The notes under the pieces are model-generated. The model was not told the DNA's origin. It saw only the letters and a program-made list of their open reading frames with translations, and searched no databases. Positions 19,105 to 28,700 of a stretch of DNA of 64,000 nt are shown here, in pieces. How positions within the stretch are numbered: the stretch's first letter is position 1; every line of letters begins with the position of its first letter. Origin of the DNA: Fuerstiella sp. (GTDB taxonomy: Bacteria; Planctomycetota; Planctomycetia; Planctomycetales; Planctomycetaceae). The position numbers and the translations under genes are program-made. The stretch is from the NCBI GenBank assembly GCA_022843805.1, contig JALHMY010000046.1, positions 1-64,000 on the forward strand, given 5' to 3'.

Positions 19105-19985
19105 GCGCAAAGGCCCTGCGAGCCCACGAGTGGAGCTCGTGAGGGATGGAGACGAGATCAGTCTCCCACAAGCGTGGGGACTGGCGTTCCAGTCACGTAT
19201 TGCCCCCAGGTTTGTCAACTACACTTCCCCGGCTCAAGGCAACTTCGTTAGACGACAGCTCAACCGCACTGTAGTTTCCAAACCGTGGATCAACCGACAC
19301 GGGGTCGGTTGGGGCCGGGGACCCCTCTGGCCATGTGCCCAATGGCGTGGACTTATCGTCGCCTTTCGCTCCGCGAAAGTAGCGTTTTCGCGTGTTTTCG
19401 CGGAGCGAAAAACGACTATGGAAATCCGCACGATGCTTAAGTCCACGCCATTGGGCCTTGTGCCAGCGGTGAACAGGTTTGGAAACTACCCGGCAGACCA
19501 GCCGCAAGCGCAGCGGCCCTCCATTCGGCCTCGATCTGATGGAGCCCAGGTTTGGAAACTACATTACCCCAGGCTCAACGCAATGACTTCAGAGTCATGA
19601 TCCACCACGCTTGTAGTTTTGAAACCGTGGATCAACCGACACGGGGTCGGTTGGAGCCGGAAGTCCTGCTGGCGTTGTGCCCGCGATGTCCAGGTTGCAA
19701 GTGGTTGTCCACAGCAGGCTGTGGACTCGAAAGCGGCAGCAGGCTGCCGCAGTCCAGGAGAAGACTGTGGCGACTGGACAGACAGCATTATCCTGGCGAC
19801 CGAATCTTTGATCGGTCCCAATTTCCGGGTGACAACCCCAGTCGCCGCCGGTAAACTTCCAGACACCGCTGAGTGCTCGTGATTGATTCCGCATAGGGCC
19901 GATCGCCATCACCAGCCCCTTGCACCCAATCCACAAAGCGGAAAAGTTCAACGCACGATCGCAATTCGTTCGCTGGCTAAAATCT
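19105..19985. repeat. Long duplicated block, copy 1
   Basis: About 880 bp that match 22064-22795 almost base for base over several hundred positions. Shared landmarks are GCGCAAAGGCC at the left end, the hairpin phrase CAACCGACACGGGGTCGGTTG (occurring twice per block), CAGGTTTGGAAACTAC repeated, and the tail with GACCGAATCTTTGATCGGTC, itself an interrupted palindrome. The tail alone recurs at three further places (near 20630, 24120 and 25130). This copy is longer than the other because it carries a 119-bp insertion at 19340-19458. The block ends just before a lone gene at 19988. Confidence 0.85.
19340..19458. mobile_element. 119-bp palindromic non-autonomous element with target-site duplication
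   Basis: The insertion interrupts the duplicated block. The flanking 6-bp sequence TGTGCC is present at both sides (19334-19339 and 19459-19464), while the homologous block has a single TGTGCC at 22228-22233 and no insert. The ends are inverted repeats: CCCAATGGCGTGGACTTA (19338-19355) and its exact reverse complement (19438-19455). A second inverted pair, TTTCGCTCCGCGAAA (19364-19378) and TTTCGCGGAGCGAAA (19396-19410), sits inside. There is no coding capacity, so it must be moved by an enzyme encoded elsewhere. Confidence 0.8.
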
Positions 19986-19987
19986 TC

Positions 19988-20419
19988 ATGCCTGCCATCG
20001 CCGTTCTGGAAGATGATCCAAGACGAATCTCGGCTATTCAAGCCGCAGCAAGACAGTGTTTTTCTGGTTACGAGCTTCGCATTTTCATCTCGGCTCGCGA
20101 AATGATTGCCTGGCTCGAAGACGCTCCTCGAGATATCCGGCTTCTGTCGCTTGATTGTGATCTCGACTCGACCACGATCGACGATGTCGACTGTGGTACT
20201 GGAGAAGATGTGACGGCGTATCTCGCGGCTAATCTCCCCGACTGCCCGATATTGATCCACAGCTCAAATGCCATGCGCGCGCCTGCAATGCATATGGAAC
20301 TTGCGATGGCGGGCTGCAATCGTGTCCGCCTGTGTCCGTTTCGAGATTCGGATGGATGGGCGACGGATGTGCGGAGTCAACTTGACGCTGAGAAGCTGGA
20401 CCGATGGCCGAACGGGTGA
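19988..20419 (+). CDS. cREC-like receiver-fold protein (cyclic-phosphate processing receiver family)
   Basis: A 143-residue stand-alone protein, MPAIAVLEDDPRRISAIQ..., with a receiver-like fold: an acidic pair after strand 1 (LEDDPRR), 'LLSLDCDLDS', 'GTGEDVTAYLA' and 'CPILIHSSNAMRAPAMHMEL'. The combination of 'SLDxDL', 'GTGxDV' and 'IHSxNxxxAxxM' is how I recognise the cREC family, predicted from comparative genomics to act with phosphodiester-processing systems rather than as a normal phospho-acceptor. Its exact function is unknown. It lies alone between two repeat copies, and its last codons fall inside a repeat unit that recurs near 21690, so its 3' end may have been reshaped by that repeat. 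Confidence 0.7.
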   Translation: MPAIAVLEDDPRRISAIQAAARQCFSGYELRIFISAREMIAWLEDAPRDIRLLSLDCDLDSTTIDDVDCGTGEDVTAYLAANLPDCPILIHSSNAMRAPAMHMELAMAGCNRVRLCPFRDSDGWATDVRSQLDAEKLDRWPNG

Positions 20420-20860
20420 ATCACGCCATTCGACAGGTTGTATGCTGCTGCCTGGGTGTGCCGAACGTCGGGCGATGCGTTCTGATTTTCACACGTATCG
20501 CGCACCGACAGCGGGTCTTACACCGCTGCGCCCAATTTGCCGATGGAACGTACTCCTGCTGTCGATAGGCATGGACGTCCCGTCCGAGCGCTGCCTGATC
20601 ATCCCGAGTCGTCCTTAGCCGACTGTACAGACAGCATCGTCCTCGCGTCCGAATCTTTGATCGGTCCCAATTTCCGGGTGACAACCCCAGCCGCCACCAG
20701 TAAACTGCCAGTCACCGCCGAGTGCTCTTGATTGATTCCGCACAGGGATGATCACCAGCCCCCTGCACCCAATCCACAAAGCGGAATAGTTCAGCTCACG
20801 ATCGATGTGTCGGCTAATCGCCAGCCGCATAGATCGCATTTCGTTATTTGCCAATAACGG
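20405..20860. repeat. Interspersed repeat, partial copy
   Basis: Two repeat modules joined. The left part (20405-20510, GATGGCCGAACGGGTGAATC onward) has a relative at about 21700-21830. The right part (about 20515-20860) matches 23990-24360 throughout, and its tail matches the tails of the two long blocks, including GAATCTTTGATCGGTCCCAA and GCACCCAATCCACAAAGCGG. It ends in an inverted repeat CGTTATT-TGCC-AATAACG (about 20840-20858) directly ahead of the lone gene at 20868. Confidence 0.75.
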
Positions 20861-20867
20861 CCCAGCA

Positions 20868-21443
20868 ATGGATTCGGTGGCGGTGACATCACAACATGCA
20901 AGCTGGCTCGCCGTCTGCCTCACACTGTTCTGCATCGGTTGTTCAACCACATCGAATGATGTCGGAACGTTGCCAATGCTCTACCGCCCGCTTGACCGGA
21001 TATCCCCCTGTGAGATTACCCAATATACGCCTGCAAACTCACTCGACAGAATTAACGAAAGATTGAAGGATCATCCAGATGATTCAATGCTGCTTCAGGA
21101 TCGCGCATGGTTGCGTGCGAAAATTGGCGAATATGAGGGTGCGATCGAAGATTTCCGCGCGGCACTTGCTGCAGAGCCCCTTCAAGATCGAGGACATCGG
21201 GCAGAAATACTCTGCCGCATGGGCATTACCTACTACTCGATGAATATGCTCTCCGAAGCAATCGACGCCTATTCTGTCGCGATTGAACACGACCCAGACA
21301 ACTGGGAGCTCTACTTTCATCGATGGCTGGCACTTGAGTATGTCGGCCGCACGGAGGAAGCCGCGGCAGACAGAAGGAAGGGCCAGTCACTGAACCCTGC
21401 TGTGTTCAAACTGAATTACTCTTCCGAAGGTGGAATAATCTGA
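20868..21443 (+). CDS. TPR-repeat lipoprotein
   Basis: A 191-residue protein with a hydrophobic leader ending in a lipobox-like LFCIGC, so probably lipid-anchored outside the cytoplasm. The remainder holds about three tetratricopeptide-like units: 'DDSMLLQDRAWLRAKIGEYEGAIEDFRAALAAEP', 'AEILCRMGITYYSMNMLSEAIDAYSVAIEHDP' and 'WELYFHRWLALEYVGRTEEAAADRRKGQSLNP'. TPR units mediate protein contacts; no partner can be named. ATG 20868 is chosen because it gives the complete leader. It has no operon neighbour and is bounded by repeats. Confidence 0.8.
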   Translation: MDSVAVTSQHASWLAVCLTLFCIGCSTTSNDVGTLPMLYRPLDRISPCEITQYTPANSLDRINERLKDHPDDSMLLQDRAWLRAKIGEYEGAIEDFRAALAAEPLQDRGHRAEILCRMGITYYSMNMLSEAIDAYSVAIEHDPDNWELYFHRWLALEYVGRTEEAAADRRKGQSLNPAVFKLNYSSEGGII

Positions 21444-22063
21444 GCTGTTCGTGAGAATAGACAGCTAACCAATAAGCCTTTCACTTCGCGATGGCGTAGT
21501 CAATCGAGGGACTGAATCAGTGGAGTGGCATGCGTGGTTCGCGGTTGCCTTCGAGATCGCGTCAGGCCGAAGGGTTTCGAAAAGGTTTTGTTCACGAAGC
21601 CCGAGGACATCAGGGCGGTCGATGGACCGCAGCTCGCGAGTGCGTCGAGGGAAAAGTAATCGGCGCTGACGGTCGAAATTGGCCAGTGAGATGACGCTGA
21701 GAAGCGGGCTAATGGCCGAACGGGTGAATCAGCCCCTTCTGATGGCTGGGTGCGGATGCCTGAGCGTGTTGAAGGCTGGGCGATGCAGGCTGTTATTCTC
21801 TGATTTTCGCAAACATCGCGCACTGACAGTCGCCACGGCCCGCGGCGTGTTTCAGAATCGGCTCGACAGGCTGTTGACTTCCCATCGATTGGTTGTTCTA
21901 TCCCGAATCACAATACGTGAGCGCGTGATCTGAAAGCGATCGCCTCTACTGCACGCTTCCGCTGGCAGCGACCAGCGCCCACGAGCCTGCCTCGTGGGTT
22001 TAATGTCGCCTGTGCGCCATGCGGAATTTCTTCGAACGTCCTGATTCCGCAGGCTCGTCCCTT
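21444..22063. other. Gene-free stretch with repeat fragments
   Basis: I find no convincing gene. Positions 21690-21835 are a diverged copy of 20385-20510, including the phrase ATGGCCGAACGGGTGAATC. A perfect 8-bp-stem hairpin CCCACGAG-cctgc-CTCGTGGG lies at 21978-21998. The phrase TTCGAACGTC...TCCGCAGGC near 22030 recurs near 23765. The segment 21500-21690 may contain a decayed gene end, but I could not identify it. Confidence 0.5.
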
Positions 22064-22795
22064 GCGCAAAGGCCCGGCGAGCCCACGAGTCGATGGTACC
22101 CAGGTTTGTCAACTACGCTACCCCAACTCAACGCAACTTCTTCAGACGACTGCTCAACCACACTGTAGTTTTCAAACCCTGGATCAACCGACACGGGGTC
22201 GGTTGGGGCCGGGGACCCCTCTGGCCATGTGCCAGCGGTGAACAGGTTTGGAAACTACCCGGCAGACCAGCCGCAAGCGCAGCGGCCCCCATCGGCCTCG
22301 AGCCGATGGAGCCCAGGTTTGGAAACTACACTACCCCAGGCTCAGCGCAGTGACTTCAGAGTCATGATCCACCACGCTTGTAGTTTTGAAACCGTGGATC
22401 AACCGACACGGGGTCGGTTGGAGCCGGAAGTCCTGCTGGCGTTGTGCCCGCGATGTTCAGGTTGCGAGTGGTTGTCCACAGCAGGCTGTGGACTCGAAAG
22501 CGGCAGCAGGCTGCCGCAGTCCAGGAGAAGACTGTGGCGACTGGACAGACAGCATTGTCCTGGCGACCGAATCTTTGATCGGCTCCGGTTTTCGGGTGTA
22601 CAACCGCAGCCGCCTCCGGTAAACTGCCAGCAGTCACTGCCGGCCCGTGATTGAATCCGCCCGGGGCTGACAGCCATCCCCAGCCCCCGGCAACCAATCC
22701 GCCAGGCGGAGAAGTTCATCGCTCGATCGATGAGTTGGCTAATTGCCAGACGCATCAATCGCAATTCGTTCATTGGACAGGACTGATACGACTTT
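22064..22795. repeat. Long duplicated block, copy 2 (empty site)
   Basis: Homologous to 19105-19985 with few differences, but lacking the 119-bp element (single TGTGCC at 22228-22233). It contains two copies of CAACCGACACGGGGTCGGTTG, the phrase CAGGCTGTGGACTCGAAAGC, and the common tail, which here is more diverged than in copy 1. The tail ends with CAATCGCAATTCGTTCATTG, about 160 bp before the next lone gene. Confidence 0.85.
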
Positions 22796-22953
22796 GGTCT
22801 GACGAATGGCGATGGTATCTTCACTGACGGCACAACAGGTCCGATGAACCATCCGATATGCCCGAGTCGCCGAGTCGGGCGTTTTGACCCTGGAAGATTA
22901 CTCGCGGCGACCGAGTGATCGGCACCGTTCGCTGACACAAGGGAGAGATTTGG

Positions 22954-23625
22954 ATGTGGCACAGAATTGCTTTGCTTGTTTACATTCTTACCAGTGATGC
23001 GGTATTGGCGAATGACCCACCGCAGGTAATTCACGCACCAGGAACCCGTGTCGCTGAAGGTCGGTACATATCGCCAAATCAGGATTTCAGCATCGGCATC
23101 CCGACTTCACCTGTATCCCGGTTCGTCTTCATAAGAGAAATGACTCACACCACGCTCAACTCACCGACATCCATTCTTGATGTCAAGTTTCTGCTCGACG
23201 ACGGATCAATCATCAGTATTGTTTCCAGACGCGAAGAATCGCCTGTTTCGTCCGACCCACGCGAACTGCTTGACAGAGTCATGCACCACAACCTTACCAA
23301 TACATCGCGAAGTCATATCATTGAAATCAGGGATTCTCGCGAGCGGTTGGGCTCGAGCGCCGTAACGTCTTTCAATCCCGCCGTTTACATACAACGCACT
23401 GTCCTGAATGAGCGACACGGTAACCTGAATTTCCCATATGGCGAGTCTCACTATCGTGGCGATGCACTCAACTCACTTGGAATACATCGTTATCTGGTGA
23501 TCAATAAGCAGCTCATCGAGTTCATGATTGTCGCGCCTGCGGGTGAAGGAGAATCACAGGCGGACGCCAAAATGCGACTTGAAGCATCCATCAGTGAATT
23601 CATCTCCAGCTTCGCGGCCGAGTGA
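22954..23625 (+). CDS. Exported protein of unknown function
   Basis: A 223-residue protein starting MWHRIALLVYILTSDAVLA, a signal peptide probably cut after VLA. GGGAGAG sits seven bases upstream of the ATG. The mature part is rich in beta-strand-like segments and has no repeats, cysteines or motif that I recognise; the phrase 'FSIGIPTSPVSRFVFIREM' resembles the start of small exported proteins that bind or sense at the cell envelope, but not firmly. It stands alone between repeats. Confidence 0.65.
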   Translation: MWHRIALLVYILTSDAVLANDPPQVIHAPGTRVAEGRYISPNQDFSIGIPTSPVSRFVFIREMTHTTLNSPTSILDVKFLLDDGSIISIVSRREESPVSSDPRELLDRVMHHNLTNTSRSHIIEIRDSRERLGSSAVTSFNPAVYIQRTVLNERHGNLNFPYGESHYRGDALNSLGIHRYLVINKQLIEFMIVAPAGEGESQADAKMRLEASISEFISSFAAE

Positions 23626-24436
23626 CCTCAGCCGCTTTCGTTTTGCAGATCGCGCGACGCCTGGTCGGTTATGAATTGACAAATCTCGATGATGTTCTTT
23701 TTCTAATTGCCATAATGGGGCTGATGATACACGTCGCAGGAGTTAGGTCGGGGCGGGTTTCGTTCGAACGTCCGTGTTCCGCAGGCAGGTTCTGACGCCG
23801 ACGAGTCTGGCGACTGTCTTTTTAGTCACCTATTGAGCCCAGGTTCCTTAACGACAATCGACGTCACCACGCTGGCTTGCCCGGCCGCAACCGGGTTCAC
23901 TGGCGAAGGGTCGGTTGGGGCCGGAGACCCTCCGTAGTACCTGTGTCCAGATGGCTGAACCTCGATCGACAACATACCTTATCTAAAAACCGTGCTGACT
24001 TTCCTGAGTATCGGTCCATGCTCTGCTGCGCCCAGTCCGCCGAACGCGCGTTCTTCTGCTGTCGACGGTCATGGATGTCGCCTCCGAACGCTGCCTGGTC
24101 ATCCGGAGACGTCTTTCGGTGACAGCACGAACAGCATCGTCGTCGCGACCGAATCTTTACTCGGTCGGAATTTTTGGGTGACAACCCCAGCCGCCCCCCG
24201 TAAACTGCCAGTCACCGCCGAGTGGAGGTGATTGATTGTGCATAGGGCCGATCGCCACTGGCAGCCTGTTGCACCCAATCCACAAAACGGAAAAGTTCAA
24301 CCCACAATCGATGCGTCGGCTAATGGCCAACGCAGGCATCACGATTCGAAGACGGCTGTATAATGTGTCGGTGCACACCCAGTAGCGTGCCGCGCACAGT
24401 CTAAGGTCTTAGTTCAACATCCATGGTCGGAGCTCG
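23626..24436. repeat. Intergenic stretch with interspersed repeat copy at 23990-24360
   Basis: No gene is supported. Positions 23990-24360 are a copy of the repeat family, matching 20515-20860 across most of its length (GCTGCGCCCAGTC, TTCTTCTGCTGTCGACGG, GACAACCCCAGCCGCC, GCACCCAATCCACAAAACGG). A shorter fragment near 23745-23830 resembles 22020-22060. Short frames on both strands are interrupted or shared with repeat copies elsewhere and are not annotated. Confidence 0.6.
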
Positions 24437-24619
24437 ATGACCTTTTGGTGGGTTGCTGACGTTGATGAGCTCGTCGAAACCAGTTTTCGGAATGCGAAAA
24501 TTCGCCGGATGCAGTCGTCAGAGAAAGGCAACAGCGATGCCAATCTTAGCGCGATCCGCCGATTCGCTTTTAGCATGCTGAAAAACGATAAATCCGAGAA
24601 GCTCGGAATCAAAAAATAA
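24437..24619 (+). pseudogene. ISAs1-type transposase C-terminal remnant
   Basis: A 60-codon frame whose protein reads 'WWVADVDELVETSFRNAKIRRMQ' and 'LSAIRRFAFSMLKNDKSEKLGIKK'. This matches in order the end of ISAs1-family transposases (an 'HWxLDVxFxED', then 'LRRIALNLLKxxKxxKxGIK' pattern). Upstream codons do not continue the homology in frame and the expected final residues after GIKK are missing. It is a relic, not an active transposase. Confidence 0.55.
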
Positions 24620-24646
24620 ACGACTGCTCGCCCCCTCGGACACGGA

Positions 24647-24957
24647 CTACATTGCGAAAGTTCTCTTCGGATTATGACTTAGCACCCAATTGCCCTGGCC
24701 AAACAGCTGGATGAGTCGATTAATCGCCTGACTCACGGAAGTTGCATCGGACATGTCAGCAGGAATCGCAATCGCTTCAGCCCCCTTTGCTCGGAGTTCG
24801 TCCGCGACCACATCCAAAGCATGAGCATCCACATCAGAAACGGCCACAGATGCACACACTCTCCGCACACCGTCGCAATGGCTCTGCCCGGCCAGGAGGC
24901 TCCCCCGGGAAATCCATGCGACTTGACATTTCGGGCTGATTTCCATGAGGAAGTCAA
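24647..24957 (-). pseudogene. Frameshifted, truncated short-chain dehydrogenase remnant
   Basis: On the minus strand one frame gives 'GGASWPGRAIATVCGECV', close to the SDR cofactor motif TGGxxGxGxAIA. A second frame picks up directly after it with 'VAVSDVDAHALDVVADELRAKGAEAIAIPADMSDATSVSQAINRLIQLFG', the next part of the same Rossmann domain. The two halves need a frameshift to join. Homology stops before the catalytic Tyr-Lys region, so the gene is broken and cut short. It lies beside the transposase remnant. Confidence 0.6.
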
Positions 24958-25059
24958 CTCAGTTCAGTTCACTCAGAGATTCAATGCTGTTTTTTTGTCC
25001 GGTTGGTTAGTTCACATGTCGGGCTGCAACTGCAATAAAGCCAGGCAAGCCAGGAGTCG

Positions 25060-25290
25060 AATTCATGGGGCCTCGATGAAATTGTCGCTGCGATTGGAAT
25101 TCCAGCTGATTCCCATTCCTGTCGCAGGTATAATCCGGCAGCCCGAGCGTCGCGACTGATTGATATTCCGTAAGGACGATTCCACCAAATGCACCCGAAT
25201 CCAAAGGCAGAATAATTTCACACACGAGTGATTCATCGGCTAAACGTCTGACGGTATAGTTCGCAATTCGTTATTTGGCAAAAAGTATCC
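25060..25290. repeat. Interspersed repeat, diverged partial copy
   Basis: The tail of the repeat family in a more diverged form: GATTGATATTCC..., GCACCCGAATCCAAAGGC, TTCATCGGCTAA and GCAATTCGTTATTTGGC align in order with the tails near 20700-20850 and 22640-22790. It again ends shortly (about 80 bp) before a lone plus-strand gene. Confidence 0.55.
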
Positions 25291-25366
25291 TGTCCACGGA
25301 CGGAAACTTAAAAACGCAACGCATTCGAAGATCAGCTTTTCTCGCGGTTCCCATTCGGCACTCATC

Positions 25367-25708
25367 ATGACTGACCCGGCAAAAGATTCCGCACCGCCGA
25401 CGCGCAGCAAACTGCTGTTAACAGCGCTTGTTTGGGGTGCTGTCACTTTTGTCGTGACATTCGGTGCGTTCTGGTTCCTCGACAGGAACGGTCTCACGCA
25501 TGCGCTCGCTGCCATGCTCTTCCCAAACGCGGAAGTGAATGTTCGCTACAACGACATCATTGTCATCCTGCTCACTGTTCCACCAATCATTATCTCGACA
25601 ATTGGGGGGTGTATTCACAGATCGTGGTGTGTTTTCTCTGGAATAGCATTCGTCTACGCGATACCTATCGGTGTCTTCCTGGCACTTGTGATCCCGGAAT
25701 GGCATTAA
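25367..25708 (+). CDS. Small membrane protein, unknown function
   Basis: A 113-residue protein with three predicted membrane helices (about residues 16-38, 64-84 and 89-109), starting ATG 25367. No family was recognised. It converges on the large PVC dehydrogenase gene with 20 bp between stops, and is preceded by a repeat copy like the other lone genes of this region. Confidence 0.6.
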   Translation: MTDPAKDSAPPTRSKLLLTALVWGAVTFVVTFGAFWFLDRNGLTHALAAMLFPNAEVNVRYNDIIVILLTVPPIIISTIGGCIHRSWCVFSGIAFVYAIPIGVFLALVIPEWH

Positions 25709-25728
25709 GGACGTCCGAGCTGGGTTGT

Positions 25729-28700
25729 TCAGTTGCGAAATTCAGCAATCCCACTTCCCGGGGTTTCCATCAGTTCCAGCCGCAAAGCTGTTTTGCGAAC
25801 TGACTGATCGATAATCAATGTGAGTCGATGCGGACCTGCAGGCAGATCGGCAGCGAATTCGTTTGACAGATTGAGTGGCTTGTCTCCCAGCCGCAGCTCC
25901 AGTCCAGTTGGGTCGTTCAGGCGAAACGTGATCTTTCCTGGCGAAGTCACCAGAACCGTGGTTCGGGCAAAACCGGCACTTTGAAGTTCTCCGTCCGGGC
26001 GTTTCTTTGACACTGCGGCTGGAATGTCGTTCAGTGGCAGATCCCCGGCGACTGTCGTGTATCGTGATTTCCACAGGAAAGACGGGTCATCGCTGGCCGC
26101 CTGAGCATAGCTGGTCCGCTGCAGCCGATGAGCACCTTCTTTGGTGGGAAGAAGCACTTCCCATGTCCTTGCGAATCTTTGGCGGGAAACTGTGAATTGT
26201 GATGTTCGCCCGAGTTCGGAAAGGAATTTTACCAGGGAGGACAGTTCATCTTCCGTAAGCGTATCGATCAGGCCTTCGGGCATGAGTGAGACCCCTGCAA
26301 CCGTTTCTTCGATTTCCGTTTTAGGAATCGTCACAATGGTATTTTCTGCAGTTCGCAAAGTCACTGCAGTCTCCGACTCCTGTATTCGGATGCCTGACAC
26401 AACTTTGCCATCAGTCTTCACAACGACGGAGGTATTATAGTTCTCCTTCACTTTTGCATTTGGATCCAGAAGAGAATCCAGCAGGTAGTCCGGCTGAGCA
26501 CTTGCCCCCAGACTTACCATGTCGGGACCAACGAGGCCACCGGCGCCGCCGATCGCATGGCATTTAAGACAGCCGAGCTGTTCATTTCTGAACACGAGTT
26601 CTCCATCAGCTGCGCTGGCAGCCGACGCTTTTTCAAGCAGTGCAGCTCGCTGTTCCGCCGTCAGCGACTTTCGACTACTGATGTTTCCGGCTGACCGAAT
26701 CCGACCTTCCAGTTCTGGTGAAGCAAGGCCGGATTCCCGAAGGGCTCGCAGCATATCACGAGCTATCTCGCTGTTCAGTGTCTGCCCCTCGACAGCTTTC
26801 ATAAGCAGTTCGCTGCCGTTCTTTTGCTGCATAAACGTGCGAACCAGGCTGCCGGATGATTCTGCGGGGGTCATTGCGGAGAAAATCGATCCTGCGAGAG
26901 TCGATGCGGTTTGAGGATCAGCGTTCAGAAGGTTGAGCAGAGCCTCACTGCGGATGGAAACCGGAGTATTCGAACTGGAGGCGACTGTTACCAGAGTCTT
27001 CACAAGGTCCGAATTTCGACTGGCCGAAATACCCTGGAATACGGCCAGTCGATCCGACTCATCGGCCTGAGGATCGACAGCGATTTCGTGTAATTTCGCG
27101 CCAAACTCCATCGGTTTCCATTGTCCGGCGGCCTTCAATGCTGTTCGTCTCAGCAGATCGTCCTCGGATGAAATCAGGCTCTCGATTTCCTGTCGGGTCA
27201 CCACCGGAATGATGTTTCGGTCGTTGCTGACTTTCAGGGCTGTCTGAAGAGAGGAAAGGTCAGATTTCGCAATGGCCATCGACACCAGCTGACCGAGCTG
27301 ATTTTCACTCGCCTCGGACACAATCAGCCGCACCAGTTTTGCTCGCTGTTCAGGCGCAGAACTTTCTGCATACAGACCGGTCAGCAGACGCTCAATGGGA
27401 GCACCTGTGCCAACGGCCGAGAAAGCAAACAGGATCAGATCGGCGTCGTTTTGCAGAGTCACCTGTCCTTCCTGAAATGCCGGCATCCAGCTCTTTGACA
27501 GTTCGCGGGTGGTGAGCCACAAACTGTAGTCCAGAAACCGGTCCATCGGTTGTTTCAGCGGGCGTAAAGCCAGTTCGATCAGTTCCGGAGAATTCAAATC
27601 AGACTCCGGCGGCGGTCCCGCAGAATGATCATCCGCGAGGGTAAGGCGTCCATCACCAGTCAGCGTTTGTTGTCTTTCAGAATCTTCCAATGGCGAAAAT
27701 GAGATGGCCCTGACCGCTTCAAGACGAACTCGGGGATGGGCGTCCGTTACCAGAGTCGACAACAGTTTGACTGAATCGGGCACCTGATGTTTCCAGTGGC
27801 TCAGGACTCGAACTGCTGCTGCACGAATACGGCCATCGGCACTTTGCAGCAGTTTATTCAGCAGTTCCTGATCAACCATGCGGGCCGATTGTACGCACCA
27901 CAGTGCCTCCAAAAGCAGGCTGTCTTTTTCTTCATCGCTGACCTGAACAGTATTCAGCCAGTCCCTGAGTTCGCTGACAATGCTGGCACCCCGCTGCCGC
28001 AAAATCTGTCGGGCGGCCTGTCGCTGAAATCCATCCGCAGATCGGAGCAATTCAAAAAGTTCGGTATTGGATCGAGGTGAGATGGGTGCCCATGATTCGG
28101 ACTTTGCCCCTGTCCAGCGGACTCGCCAGATGCGTCCATGTGTATGGTCACGACGTTCATCCCGGAAATCGACTTCCCCGTGCTGGATAATGGGATTGTA
28201 CCAGTCCGCAATGTAGATCGCCCCATCTGGTCCAACCTTCACATCAATTGGGCGAAAGGCAACATGATCGGACCAGACGACTTCCTGCTGTTCGCGCGAA
28301 ACGAACCCGGAACCTTCTTCTGCAAGGGTAAATCGGACAACTCGATGACCACGAAAGTCACAGGTAATCGCGTTACCCTGCCAGTCCGGCGGCAGATTGG
28401 GAGACTCAACCAGTTCGAGGCCACAGTGTTTTGGGCTGCCTGGATTCAGACCCTGTAGAATTCGATCGGCGTTCGCCGCTGTCACATAGTACGCACCGGG
28501 GACAACGTAGTTGATCCCTTCTCCGCCGGCACCATCCGTTGCAAATGACTGCCCGAAGCGATCAAAGTGGTGTCCCCAGGAATTCACAAGCCCCCGCATC
28601 AGAATGCCCAGTTCCATGGAATCGGGACGGAACTGCCAGATTCCTCCGGCATTCAGTCTGCGAAGGCCCCACGGAGTTTCAATATGGCTGTGAATATAAA

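Noticed and set aside
20615-23034. Minus-strand frames containing WQFTGGG-type peptide in several repeat copies
   Set aside because: The peptide recurs because the DNA repeat recurs; one copy is frameshifted and no start or ribosome site is shared, so protein-level selection is not supported.
19905-25290. Integron attC sites at the ends of the repeat copies
   Set aside because: Phrases such as GTTCAAC fit the RYYYAAC half-site, but I could not find the matching GTTRRRY half at the expected distance in the copies, and no integrase gene is present.
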